9,765 nt of DNA from an uncultured Ruminococcus sp. (GCA_902782885.1 CACZOW010000003.1:1-9765), one strand, 5' to 3'. Shown: positions 1 through 7,343, counted from the stretch's first letter. Notes: generated by a model not told the origin, from the sequence alone. Made by a program: numbers and translations.

Positions 1-32
1 GGGACCGCAGCACAGAGCGGAGGTAGACGGAA

Positions 33-983
33 TTGGCACACAAAAAGCTTGCCACACTTATATTGAACGAGGAAATATCCGGCTTTTATGTAATCGGAAA
101 CGCCGCCATCAAGACATCCGCCAACGGCTCCAGCTTTCTGGCATGCACGCTCACGGACAGTTCGGATACGGTCGAAGCCAAATTCTGGAACTACTCCGGA
201 CCTGTCGGCCTCAACCCCGCGGATGACGGCAGACCCGTTTTCCTGCGCGGCAAAGTCGGCGAGTTCAAGGGGGCAATGCAGATATCGCTCAGCGCAATCA
301 GGTACGCGGAAGCGTCAGACGTGTTCAATACCGCCGACCTGGTACCCACCGCGCCGATCGACGTCAGGGAAGCGGGGCGGCAGATACGGGAACTGGTTAA
401 TTCGATCGTTGACGATGACTACCGCCGCATCTGCGAAGTGATGCTGGAAAAATACGGCAAAGCATTTTCCGTCTGGCCCGCGGCCAAGTCCGTACATCAC
501 AGCTTCGTATCCGGCCTGATGATGCACACGTACAACATGCTCAAACTCGCCGATTTCCTGGCGGGGCAGTATAAAGAAGTCATTGACCGCGATCTGCTGA
601 TCGCCGGTACGCTGCTGCATGATTTCGCCAAGACGCAGGAATACGCCTGCTCGCAGCTGGGGCTCGTAACGGATTTCACGGTAAAGGGTCAATTGATCGG
701 TCATCCGGTGATGGGGGCCAAAAATATTGACGACGCCGCGAAGGAACTGGGCGTACCCGAAGATAAGGCAATGTTGCTGGAGCACATGGTATTGTCCCAC
801 CACGGCGAGCCGGAATACGGCGCGGCGCTGGCACCGGTGTTTGCCGAAGCGGAGCTGCTCCATATGATCGATCTGGTGGACAGCCGGATGGAGATATACG
901 CCGAAACGCTTAAAAATATGGAACCGGACAGCTTCAGCGAACGCATATTCGCGCTGGAAAAACGAATCTACAAACACAAATAA
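33..983 (+). CDS. yhaM: YhaM-type 3'-5' exoribonuclease (OB-fold + HD domain)
   Basis: A 316-residue protein matching the YhaM/Cbf1 family, cytoplasmic 3'-to-5' exonucleases that need divalent metal and trim RNA (and single-stranded DNA) in Bacillota. Residues about 13-95 look like an OB-fold nucleic-acid-binding domain. Residues about 150-290 are an HD phosphohydrolase domain with visible metal ligands: H165 in GLMMHTYN, H196-D197 in LLHDFAK, H224, H256-H257 in LSHHGEPEYG, and D280/D283 in MIDLVDSRM. Length is normal for the family. The start is TTG at 33, chosen because GGAGG at 19-23 lies 9 nt upstream and MAHKKLATL is a plausible N-terminus; no ATG fits better. Rubrerythrin follows after 20 nt, suggesting co-transcription. 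Any promoter would lie before the window. Family assignment is strong; the exact substrate is inferred from the family. Confidence 0.9.
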   Translation: MAHKKLATLILNEEISGFYVIGNAAIKTSANGSSFLACTLTDSSDTVEAKFWNYSGPVGLNPADDGRPVFLRGKVGEFKGAMQISLSAIRYAEASDVFNTADLVPTAPIDVREAGRQIRELVNSIVDDDYRRICEVMLEKYGKAFSVWPAAKSVHHSFVSGLMMHTYNMLKLADFLAGQYKEVIDRDLLIAGTLLHDFAKTQEYACSQLGLVTDFTVKGQLIGHPVMGAKNIDDAAKELGVPEDKAMLLEHMVLSHHGEPEYGAALAPVFAEAELLHMIDLVDSRMEIYAETLKNMEPDSFSERIFALEKRIYKHK

Positions 984-1003
984 TATACAGGGAGGAACAG
1001 ACA

Positions 1004-1543
1004 ATGGGAAACAAATACGAAGGCACTCAGACCGAGAAGAACCTGTGGGCGGCATTCGCCGGCGAATCGCAGGCCAGAAACAAGTACACATATTTCGCTT
1101 CGGCCGCCAAAAAAGAAGGCTACGAGCAGATCTCGGCGATCTTCCTTAAGACCGCTGAGAACGAAAAAGAACACGCCAAACTGTGGTTCAAGGAACTCTC
1201 CGGCATCGGCAGCACCGCGGACAATCTGGAAGCGGCCGCCGACGGCGAGAATTTCGAATGGACGGACATGTACGAAGGCTTCGCGAAGACCGCCGAGGAA
1301 GAAGGCTTCCCTGAACTGGCCCGGAAATTCCGCCTGGTGGCCGCGATCGAGAAGAATCACGAAGAGCGCTACCGCAAGCTGCTGAACAACGTGGAGACCG
1401 CGCAGGTGTTCGAAAAGAGCAAAGTCAAAGTCTGGGAATGCCGCAACTGCGGACATATCGTTGTCGGCGTGAAAGCGCCTGACGTATGTCCGACCTGCAA
1501 CCATCCGCAGAGCTATTTTGAGATCGCGGAAGACAATTTCTGA
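1004..1543 (+). CDS. rbr: Rubrerythrin (diiron peroxidase with rubredoxin-like domain)
   Basis: A 179-residue rubrerythrin, a cytoplasmic NAD(P)H-linked peroxidase of anaerobes that reduces hydrogen peroxide using electrons passed through its rubredoxin domain. The N-terminal four-helix ferritin-like domain (about 1-135) shows the diiron ligands: E21 in AGESQARN, the first ExxH as E54-K-E-H57, and the second as E116-K-N-H119, plus the acidic AKTAEEEGF helix. The C-terminal rubredoxin-like domain has the iron-binding pairs C146-x2-C149 (WECRNCG) and C162-x2-C165 (CPTC). All key residues are present and the length is typical. GGAGG at 991-995 sits 8 nt before the ATG. It follows yhaM closely, with no promoter seen in the 20-nt gap. 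No U-tract terminator is visible after the gene. Identification is near certain. Confidence 0.97.
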   Translation: MGNKYEGTQTEKNLWAAFAGESQARNKYTYFASAAKKEGYEQISAIFLKTAENEKEHAKLWFKELSGIGSTADNLEAAADGENFEWTDMYEGFAKTAEEEGFPELARKFRLVAAIEKNHEERYRKLLNNVETAQVFEKSKVKVWECRNCGHIVVGVKAPDVCPTCNHPQSYFEIAEDNF

Positions 1544-1581
1544 GCATTGACCGCCGTTAAAGCGTGGAAAAACGAGAAAAC

Positions 1582-1606
1582 CCGCGAAGGCTATTGCCAA
1601 CCGCGG
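1582..1606. repeat. Inverted repeat over the -35 region of the SPFH gene promoter
   Basis: Nested dyad: CCGCG (1582-1586) pairs with CGCGG (1602-1606), and inside it GGC (1589-1591) pairs with GCC (1596-1598) around a TATT loop. The repeat contains the -35 hexamer TTGCCA (1594-1599). No T-tract follows, so it is a poor intrinsic terminator for rubrerythrin. An operator for a DNA-binding regulator is possible, but this is inference from position only. Confidence 0.4.
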
Positions 1607-1622
1607 TAAAAAGTAGTATAAT
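1594..1622 (+). promoter_or_regulatory. Sigma-A type promoter for the SPFH/zinc-ribbon gene
   Basis: TTGCCA at 1594-1599 and a perfect TATAAT at 1617-1622 are separated by the ideal 17 nt. Transcription would begin near 1629, giving a leader of about 77 nt before the ATG at 1706. It lies in a 162-nt intergenic gap directly before a gene with a good ribosome binding site, which supports its use. It implies the SPFH gene can be expressed separately from yhaM-rbr. Confidence 0.75.
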
Positions 1623-1640
1623 CGACCCGACTGTAATGAC

Positions 1641-1661
1641 AAGGGCGCAAGGCGCGTTCTT
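1641..1661 (+). other. Small leader hairpin followed by a short T run
   Basis: AAGGGCGC (1641-1648) can pair over 8 positions with GCGTTCTT (1654-1661), including two G-U wobbles, around a 5-nt AAGGC loop. Two more T residues and a G follow. It would lie about 12 nt into the transcript from the promoter at 1594-1622. It could be a weak attenuator, an RNA-stability element, or the terminator of upstream read-through from rubrerythrin. The T run is short, so none of these is firm. Confidence 0.3.
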
Positions 1662-1705
1662 TTGTATAAAACAGATTTCGTTCTTGAGAGAGGAGAAAAA
1701 ACACT

Positions 1706-3058
1706 ATGGGACTTATTAAAGCATTAGCAGGTGCCGTTGGCGGGACCCTTGCAGATCAGTGGAAAGAATTCTTCTATTGCGACGCGATCGACGCCGACAC
1801 GCTTGTTGTAAAAGGTCAGAAACGGATCACCAGCCGCAGCTCCAATACCAAAGGCAATGACAATATCATTTCCAACGGTTCCGGAATCGCGGTCGCGGAC
1901 GGACAGTGCATGATCATCGTGGATCAGGGCAAAGTTGTTGAATTCTGCGCCGAACCCGGTCAGTTCACTTATGACAACTCCTCCGAGCCCAGCATTTTTG
2001 CCGGCAAACTCGGTAAATCCATTATCGACACCTTCAAGACCATCGGACGCCGTATCGCGTACGGCGGCGACACCGGCAAGGATCAGCGCGTTTACTACTT
2101 CAACCTGAAGGAGATCACCGACAATAAATTCGGTACCGCGGCTCCCGTGCCCTTCAAAGTAGTTATCAACGAGCAGCTGGGCTTCAAGCTTTCCGTTGAC
2201 CTTAAGTGCAACGGCGTGTATTCGTACAAGCTTGTAGACCCGATCCTGTTCTACACCAACGTCTGCGGCAACGTCACCGAAAGCTACAAGCGCGACAAGA
2301 TCGACGGCATGCTGAAAGGCGAGCTCATCCAGGCGCTGCAGCCCGCTTTGGCGGTGCTTTCCGCTAACGGCGTTTCGTACGACCAGATCCCGGCGCACAC
2401 CGTGGAGGTCAGAGACGCGCTCAACGAAGTGCTGAAAGAGCAGTGGGGCAGACGCGGCATCGAGATATTCTCCATGAATATGGGCGTGCCTTCCATCCCC
2501 GAGGATCAGAGAAAGAAGATCACCGAATGGGAAGAAACTTCCATGACGCTGAATCCCACGGTCGCAGCGGGACGTATGACCGGCGGCGTCATCAGCGCGA
2601 TGAATACGGCTGCTGCCAACGAAGGCGGCGCTATGAACGGCTTCATCGGCATGGGCATGGCGATGAACCAGGGCGCGGCCAACATTCCTTCGCTCTTCGC
2701 GGCCGGTGAGAACGGCGGCGCGGCGGGTGCCAACGCACCTCAGGCTCCTCAGGGACCTCAGGGCGGCGCTCCGGCGGACAACTGGGTCTGCCCGGTCTGC
2801 GGCGTTACCGTAAACGGCGGCAAATTCTGCCCCGAGTGCGGCGCTCCCAGACCTCAGGCTAAAGCCGAAGGCTGGACCTGCGAAGTATGCGGCAATGTGA
2901 ACAAGGGCAACTTCTGCACCGAGTGCGGCGCGAAGAGACCCGCGGACGCTCCGCTCTATCGCTGTGACAAATGCGGCTGGGAGCCTGAGGATCCCAAGAA
3001 TCCTCCGAGATTCTGCCCTCAGTGCGGCGACAGATTTGACGAAAACGATAAAGTCTGA
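1706..3058 (+). CDS. SPFH (band 7) domain protein with three C-terminal zinc ribbons, YdjI-like
   Basis: A 450-residue protein of the stomatin/prohibitin-like group with C-terminal zinc ribbons (COG4260; Bacillus subtilis YdjI is the known relative, sometimes labelled virion core protein-like). Residues 1-22 form a likely amphipathic helix that could attach to the membrane; there is no clear transmembrane segment. The SPFH core spans about 23-285. A Gly/Ala/Met/Asn-rich linker (about 286-358) ends in a short PQ-rich run. Three zinc ribbons follow with all cysteines intact: C362/C365/C375/C378, C392/C395/C404/C407 and C420/C423/C437/C440. AGGAG at 1691-1695 lies 10 nt before the ATG. The gene has its own promoter and terminator, so it is probably monocistronic. 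In B. subtilis the YdjI relative acts with a PspA-type membrane-stress system, but no PspA gene is visible here. The precise role, possibly membrane microdomain or stress scaffolding, is inferred. Confidence 0.88.
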   Translation: MGLIKALAGAVGGTLADQWKEFFYCDAIDADTLVVKGQKRITSRSSNTKGNDNIISNGSGIAVADGQCMIIVDQGKVVEFCAEPGQFTYDNSSEPSIFAGKLGKSIIDTFKTIGRRIAYGGDTGKDQRVYYFNLKEITDNKFGTAAPVPFKVVINEQLGFKLSVDLKCNGVYSYKLVDPILFYTNVCGNVTESYKRDKIDGMLKGELIQALQPALAVLSANGVSYDQIPAHTVEVRDALNEVLKEQWGRRGIEIFSMNMGVPSIPEDQRKKITEWEETSMTLNPTVAAGRMTGGVISAMNTAAANEGGAMNGFIGMGMAMNQGAANIPSLFAAGENGGAAGANAPQAPQGPQGGAPADNWVCPVCGVTVNGGKFCPECGAPRPQAKAEGWTCEVCGNVNKGNFCTECGAKRPADAPLYRCDKCGWEPEDPKNPPRFCPQCGDRFDENDKV

Positions 3059-3078
3059 TCATGATTGACTGAGCATGG

Positions 3079-3123
3079 ATCCGGCAGCGGTCATTTAATG
3101 ATCTGCTGCCGGATTTATTTATT
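3079..3123 (+). terminator. Rho-independent terminator after the SPFH gene
   Basis: Perfect 10-bp stem: ATCCGGCAGC (3079-3088) pairs with GCTGCCGGAT (3105-3114). The stem can extend inward with TCAT/ATGA around a small loop. A T-rich tail (TTTATTTATT, 3114-3123) follows immediately. It sits 20 nt after the SPFH stop codon and before pepT, so it ends the SPFH transcript. Some read-through into pepT is possible, because no clear separate pepT promoter is visible in the remaining 33 nt. Confidence 0.9.
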
Positions 3124-3156
3124 GCCCGAACTGCGTACGAAAGGATGAACGGCAAT

Positions 3157-4368
3157 ATGAAACTTATCGAACGCTTCCTGAAATATGTGTCTTACCCCAC
3201 GATGTCCGACGAGAACAGCGATACCTGTCCCAGCTCGAAAAAGCAGCTCGCGCTGGCCAAAGTGCTGAAAGCGGAGCTGGAGGAACTGGGCCTCAAGGCG
3301 CGGCTGGACAAGTACGGATACGTGTACGGCGAATTGCCTGCCAATACGGACGAGCCGATGGCGCGGGTGGGATTCATTGCCCACATGGACACCTCGGACG
3401 CCGTGTCCGATACCGGCATTAAGCCGCGGGAACTGCTGTACGAAGGGGGAGATATCGTCCTTAACGAGTACGGCGAAAAACCGCTCCTGATGAAAGTGGC
3501 GGACTATCCGTATCTGGCGGATTTCGCCGGCAAACACCTGATCGTCACGGACGGCACCACGCTGCTGGGCGGAGACGACAAGGCCGGCGTGGCGGAGATC
3601 ATAACCGCGCTGGACGAACTCATAAAGAGCGGAGAAAAACACGGCAAGATCGCGGTGTGCTTCACGCCGGATGAGGAGATCGGCAGAGGCGCGGATCATT
3701 TCGACGTGGAGGCGTTCGGCGTTGACTACGCGTACACCTCGGACGGCGGCAGACTGGGCGAACTGGAGTATGAGAACTTCAACGCGGCCTCGGCTAAGAT
3801 CGTTGTCCGCGGCATCTCTATTCATCCCGGCAGCGCAAAAAACAAGATGGTCAACGCCGCCGCTATCGCCTGCGAACTGCACAGCCTCCTGCCCAAACGC
3901 CAGGTGCCGGAAAAGACCGAAGGCTACCAGGGCTTTTTCCACCTGACCGGCATGAAGGGAGAGACCGAACTGGCGGAACTCGCGTACATCATCCGCGATC
4001 ACGACCGGCAGAAATTCGAGGACAAAAAGCGGCTGATGAAGGAACTGGTGCGCAAGCTCAACCGCAAATACGGCAAAGGCACGCTGGAACTGACGCTCAA
4101 AGATTCCTACTACAATATGAAGGACGTGCTGGCGGACAAAATGTTTGTGGTGGAGAAGGCAATGGCGGCAATGCGCGAATGCGGCGTAGAACCGGTGTGC
4201 GTGCCCATCCGCGGCGGCACGGACGGCGCGCGGATCTCTTATATGGGACTGCCGTGCCCGAACCTGTGTACCGGCGGCGAGAACTACCATTCCCGGTTTG
4301 AATTCGTATGTGTGGAGGATATGGCGACGTGCGTCCGGATCCTGAAAAAGCTGATGATCGCAAAATAA
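3157..4368 (+). CDS. pepT: Peptidase T (tripeptide aminopeptidase, M20B zinc family)
   Basis: A cytoplasmic di-zinc aminopeptidase that removes the N-terminal residue from tripeptides, late in peptide breakdown. Counting from the ATG at 3157 (403 residues), the metal and catalytic residues are H76 and D78 (AHMDTS), the bridging D140 (LLGGDDKAG), catalytic E173 with E174 (FTPDEE), D196 (TSDGG) and H378 (GGENYH). The dimerisation (lid) domain is about 208-315 and includes SIHPGSAKNKMVNA. Length and N-terminus (MKLIERFLKY) match E. coli PepT (MDKLLERFLNY) well. An ATG at 3145 would add four residues, but the AAGGA motif (3141-3145) overlaps it with no spacing; it lies 11 nt before 3157, so 3157 is preferred. 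The next gene begins inside its 3' end. Confidence 0.94.
   Translation: MKLIERFLKYVSYPTMSDENSDTCPSSKKQLALAKVLKAELEELGLKARLDKYGYVYGELPANTDEPMARVGFIAHMDTSDAVSDTGIKPRELLYEGGDIVLNEYGEKPLLMKVADYPYLADFAGKHLIVTDGTTLLGGDDKAGVAEIITALDELIKSGEKHGKIAVCFTPDEEIGRGADHFDVEAFGVDYAYTSDGGRLGELEYENFNAASAKIVVRGISIHPGSAKNKMVNAAAIACELHSLLPKRQVPEKTEGYQGFFHLTGMKGETELAELAYIIRDHDRQKFEDKKRLMKELVRKLNRKYGKGTLELTLKDSYYNMKDVLADKMFVVEKAMAAMRECGVEPVCVPIRGGTDGARISYMGLPCPNLCTGGENYHSRFEFVCVEDMATCVRILKKLMIAK
4314..4318 (+). promoter_or_regulatory. Ribosome binding site inside pepT that decides the methyltransferase start
   Basis: GGAGG within the pepT coding sequence lies 10 nt before a GTG at 4329 in the methyltransferase frame. 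An ATG in the same frame at 4308 lies before this motif and has no purine-rich site of its own. The GTG is therefore the better start, giving a 40-nt overlap with pepT. Confidence 0.6.
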
Positions 4369-5633
4369 AGACGGCCGCTATCGGGCGTGAGCCGGGGCCC
4401 TTTCGCTGCGCCGGCGGGAAAAACTGCGGCTGCTGCGTGCTGTCGGAAGGCAGCGCTCAGTATGCGCGTTTTACCGCGGCCAAAGCGGAAAGACTGGCAT
4501 CGGCGCTTTCCGGTTTTTGCAAGGTCGAACCTTTCGTTTTCATGGACGATCCCGCGGGATACCGCCATAAAGTGCATCTGGTGTTCGGTATGAGAAACGG
4601 CCGGCGCGTATGCGGCGTGTACGCCCGGGATTCGCACCGGATCGTGGAGGTCCCGGATTGCGTGATATGCGATAAGGCCGCCTGGCAGACCGCGCAAAAA
4701 CTGAAAGCTTTGATCGATGATTTTCATCTGGAATATTACGACGAGGACCGGGGCACCGGCCTTATACGCCATCTTATCGTGCGCTCTTCCGCTTCGGGCG
4801 GCGGACTGCTGGCGGTGCTGGTCACGGGCGAAAAGCAATTCCCCGGACGCCGGAATTTTGCCGCCGAAGCGCGCCGCCGCATACCGGAACTGACGACGCT
4901 GGTCCACAACGTTAATCCGAAGCGGACAACGTTCATTTTCGGAGATTCAGAACAGGTGCTGTTCGGCCCGGGCTATATCGAGGAACGGCTGCTGGGGCGC
5001 CGCTTCCGTATCTCACCGAATTCGTTTTTCCAGGTCAATCCGCGCATGGCGGAAAAGCTCTATTCATACGCTATCGAGGCCGCGGAACTGACGGGAGACG
5101 ACGTGCTCCTGGACGCGTATTGCGGTACCGGAACGATCGGCATCTGCGCCGCTTCCGCCTGCCGTGCGGTGCAGGGGGTCGAACTGAATCCGGCCGCGGT
5201 GCGCGACGCTATAGCGGGTGCCAACTTGAACGGCGTTGACAATATCCGCTTTTTCCGAGACGACACCGGCGATCACCTGCTGCGGGAGAGCCTGCGCGGG
5301 GACAGAACGCGAACCGGTTCGGACAATATTGCCGGATCCGGCATCTCCTCACTGCCGGACGTGGTCATCACCGATCCGCCGCGTTCCGGGTGCACAACGG
5401 ATTTTCTGAACGCGATGATCGCCGCCGCTCCCCGCCGGGTGGTTTATGTCTCCTGCGAGCCGTCAACGCTGGTACGCGACCTCGCAGTGCTGCGGGAGGG
5501 CGGTTACGTTGTCCGCCGCGCGCGGGGCTTCGATATGTTCGGATTCACGGAGCATGTGGAGACTGTATGCTGCTTGTACCGCCAAAAGAAGGACTTCATT
5601 TCAGTGCCGTATGAGCCGAGGAATGTGGAGTAA
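4329..5633 (+). CDS. rlmD: 23S rRNA (uracil-5-)-methyltransferase, RlmD/RumA family, without TRAM domain
   Basis: An SAM-dependent enzyme that makes 5-methyluridine in RNA; relatives act on 23S rRNA U1939 and/or U747. Counting from the GTG at 4329 (434 residues), an Fe-S site is visible as C27-x5-C33-x2-C36 with a fourth cysteine at C111 or C114. The SAM-binding loop is DAYCGTGTIGI (262-272). The TrmA-family motifs are QVNP with Q235, DPPRSG (349-354), the catalytic nucleophile C376 in YVSCEPSTL, and the base E411 in HVETVCC. Only 26 residues precede the first Fe-S cysteine, so the usual N-terminal TRAM RNA-binding domain of RumA is missing, as in RumB/RlmC. Residues about 318-343 form a non-conserved loop before the DPP motif. 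Start choice is moderately sure (alternative ATG at 4308). The target uridine cannot be decided from sequence; RlmC or RlmCD activity is possible. Confidence 0.86.
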   Translation: MRPDPEKADDRKIKTAAIGREPGPFRCAGGKNCGCCVLSEGSAQYARFTAAKAERLASALSGFCKVEPFVFMDDPAGYRHKVHLVFGMRNGRRVCGVYARDSHRIVEVPDCVICDKAAWQTAQKLKALIDDFHLEYYDEDRGTGLIRHLIVRSSASGGGLLAVLVTGEKQFPGRRNFAAEARRRIPELTTLVHNVNPKRTTFIFGDSEQVLFGPGYIEERLLGRRFRISPNSFFQVNPRMAEKLYSYAIEAAELTGDDVLLDAYCGTGTIGICAASACRAVQGVELNPAAVRDAIAGANLNGVDNIRFFRDDTGDHLLRESLRGDRTRTGSDNIAGSGISSLPDVVITDPPRSGCTTDFLNAMIAAAPRRVVYVSCEPSTLVRDLAVLREGGYVVRRARGFDMFGFTEHVETVCCLYRQKKDFISVPYEPRNVE

Positions 5634-5636
5634 GAC

Positions 5637-6278
5637 ATGAGATTTGACAACGCATATTTTATTACCGGTACGGCCTATGCAGGAAAATCAACCGTGGTAA
5701 AATTGCTTGCGGAGAAATATAACGGTATACTGTGTGAAGAAAACTATCATGACCAGCTGCTGCCAGAGCTTGAAAGTACAGAGTTTCCTTTTCTGACGTA
5801 TACCCGTGATCTGGAGGACTGGCATGACTTCATCAGAAGGACCCCGGAGGAATACAAGGCATGGATGGACGGCGTGTCTCGCGAGTGCGAGATACTGGAA
5901 CTCAAGATTCTGGATGGCCTTAAGGACCAGGGCAGACCGATATTTGTTGATACAAATATATCGATAGAGATGCTGAAAAGTATTACTCCGGCAGATCATG
6001 TGCTGGTCATGCTGGCGGATCCGCAAATCTCTGTGCGGCGTTTTTTTGAAAGGCCAGACCGTGAAAAACAGTTTCTGTATCAGCTGATCATGGATGAACC
6101 TGATCCTGAGAGGGCGATGGAAAATTATCGGAAAGGGCTCATGCTGATCAATTCACAGGAAAACTATGAACGCTATTTACACTCCGGATTTCATGTGATA
6201 ATCAGGGATGAAAGCCGAAGCATTGAGCAAACACTGGAAATGGCAGAAAAGGCCTTCGGTTTGCATCGCGTTGGCTGA
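5637..6278 (+). CDS. P-loop NTPase / kinase-like protein of unknown function
   Basis: A 213-residue soluble protein that I do not recognise as a named gene. It has a clear Walker A motif at 11-19 (GTAYAGKST), a hydrophobic strand ending in acid (PIFVDTN, 101-107) that may be the Walker B or substrate-binding strand, and an Arg/Glu-rich segment FFERPDREKQF (136-146) like the lid of small nucleotide or shikimate-type kinases. The C-terminal third is helical with many Glu and Arg. There is no signal peptide or membrane segment. GGAG at 5627-5630 is 6 nt before the ATG, and the gene begins 3 nt after the methyltransferase stop, so they are very likely co-transcribed. Two of its 60-base lines counted by eye are about 40-47% GC, against about 72% for one line in the methyltransferase, suggesting a different origin or expression class. 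A small-molecule or nucleotide kinase is the best guess; the substrate is unknown. Confidence 0.8.
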   Translation: MRFDNAYFITGTAYAGKSTVVKLLAEKYNGILCEENYHDQLLPELESTEFPFLTYTRDLEDWHDFIRRTPEEYKAWMDGVSRECEILELKILDGLKDQGRPIFVDTNISIEMLKSITPADHVLVMLADPQISVRRFFERPDREKQFLYQLIMDEPDPERAMENYRKGLMLINSQENYERYLHSGFHVIIRDESRSIEQTLEMAEKAFGLHRVG

Positions 6279-6334
6279 TGCCCGCGAACGGCTGAAAATC
6301 ACAAAACGAAAAATACAGTTGATTGGAGTAAAAA

Positions 6335-7258
6335 ATGAGCTATTACCTTTTGGAAGAGACTATCCGTCCGTGTTCTGCCGATGAACTGAAAGATCTGAAT
6401 GGGCGCAAATATGTTGCGGTCCTGACGACCCCGGAGTGGCTGAGCGAGCGCGACCGTTTCGATATGGGGATCGAACTGGAGCCTGAAGCCGGGAACATCC
6501 ACAACACGAAGGCCGAGGTTAACTACGACTCGCTTACAGGAACTTTTCTGCTCCCGGACCGTGACAACCTTCAGGAGAATGATTTCCGTTTTGCCTTCGC
6601 GATGGACGAAAAGGGAGTCGTGTTCATTGACGATACCGGCAAGGCAGAACAAATGATCGACGCAATACGCAGAACGAAGCGTTGGAGATTGCCGAGTCTC
6701 GAACGGTTTCTGTACGATTTCCTTGAGCAGATAGTTGACCGGGATCTGGCGATCATGGAGCGTTATGAGAACGAACTGAACCGTATCGAGGATAAGATCC
6801 TGTCATCTCAGATGAAGACGGTTCCGTCCCGTGTCAACGAAATACGAAGCGATATCCGTAAGCTGCTGGTACACTACGAGCAGATCATCGACATGACACA
6901 GGAACTTGAAGAAAACGAAAACGGGTTCTTCAGCGAGGAAAACCTGCGTTACATACACCTATTCATGAACCTCATGTCGAGGCGGCACGACATGGCAGTT
7001 TCTATCCGTGATTACACCATGCAGATGCGAGACCTCTACAACACTCAGATCGAGGTCAGCCAGAACCGGATAATGACGCTGCTCACAGTGATCACTACGG
7101 TATTCATGCCTCTGACGCTCCTCACAGGATGGTACGGGATGAACTTCAAGTATATGCCTGAACTCGGATGGCGCATCGGGTACCCTCTGGTGACTCTCGC
7201 GGCGGTGGGGATCATAGTCTTCTGTCTGTTGCTCTTCAAGAAAAAGAAGTGGTTGTAA
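6335..7258 (+). CDS. corA: CorA-family magnesium (divalent cation) transporter
   Basis: A 307-residue inner-membrane channel subunit; CorA works as a homopentamer that lets Mg2+ (and often Co2+ or Ni2+) into the cell. A soluble alpha/beta domain covers about 1-115. Long charged helices (about 120-245), including the stalk helix, lead into TM1 (about 247-266). The signature selectivity motif YGMNF is at 267-271, followed by the MPEL loop (274-277). TM2 (about 284-301) ends in a basic cytoplasmic tail KKKKWL. All are in family order, and length is near the usual 310-320. GGAG at 6325-6328 is 6 nt before the ATG. A 56-nt gap separates it from the P-loop gene; I see no convincing promoter or terminator there, so read-through from upstream is possible. 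Confidence 0.93.
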   Translation: MSYYLLEETIRPCSADELKDLNGRKYVAVLTTPEWLSERDRFDMGIELEPEAGNIHNTKAEVNYDSLTGTFLLPDRDNLQENDFRFAFAMDEKGVVFIDDTGKAEQMIDAIRRTKRWRLPSLERFLYDFLEQIVDRDLAIMERYENELNRIEDKILSSQMKTVPSRVNEIRSDIRKLLVHYEQIIDMTQELEENENGFFSEENLRYIHLFMNLMSRRHDMAVSIRDYTMQMRDLYNTQIEVSQNRIMTLLTVITTVFMPLTLLTGWYGMNFKYMPELGWRIGYPLVTLAAVGIIVFCLLLFKKKKWL

Positions 7259-7343
7259 AACCGGGGACGGATATTAATTGAAGCAGGCAATCTCGCCGAA
7301 ACGACTCACCGTTGCCTTATCGCTGCAAAAAAGAAGGGATAAT

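Noticed and set aside
315..1091. 258-codon minus-strand open frame opposite yhaM and the start of rubrerythrin
   Set aside because: It crosses two firmly identified + strand genes and has no recognisable domain; stop-free antisense frames recur throughout this GC-rich window.
968..1642. 224-codon minus-strand open frame opposite rubrerythrin
   Set aside because: It is antisense to a certain gene; the Phe/Leu/Ala-rich translation is typical of shadow frames, not a real membrane protein.
1724..2398. 224-codon minus-strand open frame opposite the SPFH domain
   Set aside because: No domain or ribosome binding site supports it, and the + strand frame encodes a recognisable SPFH protein.
2738..2767. 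Short repeated CCTCAGG units in the SPFH gene
   Set aside because: They encode a brief PQ-rich linker; ordinary low-complexity linker sequence rather than a functional DNA repeat.
3065..3099. Possible pepT promoter: TTGACT at 3065-3070 with TTTAAT at 3094-3099
   Set aside because: The spacer is 23 nt, too long, and the -10 candidate lies in the loop of the strong terminator.
3115..4290. 391-codon open frame on the minus strand, opposite pepT
   Set aside because: It is the mirror image of a well-matched pepT with biased third positions; its His/Arg/Val-rich translation resembles no family and it has no supporting start region.
7285..7317. AGGCAA / TTGCCT inverted repeat before the aldo/keto reductase
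   Set aside because: Only 6 bp with a 21-nt loop; expected by chance.
7312..7343. Possible promoter before the aldo/keto reductase: TTGCCT at 7312 and GATAAT at 7338
   Set aside because: The spacer is 20 nt and transcription would begin inside the coding sequence.
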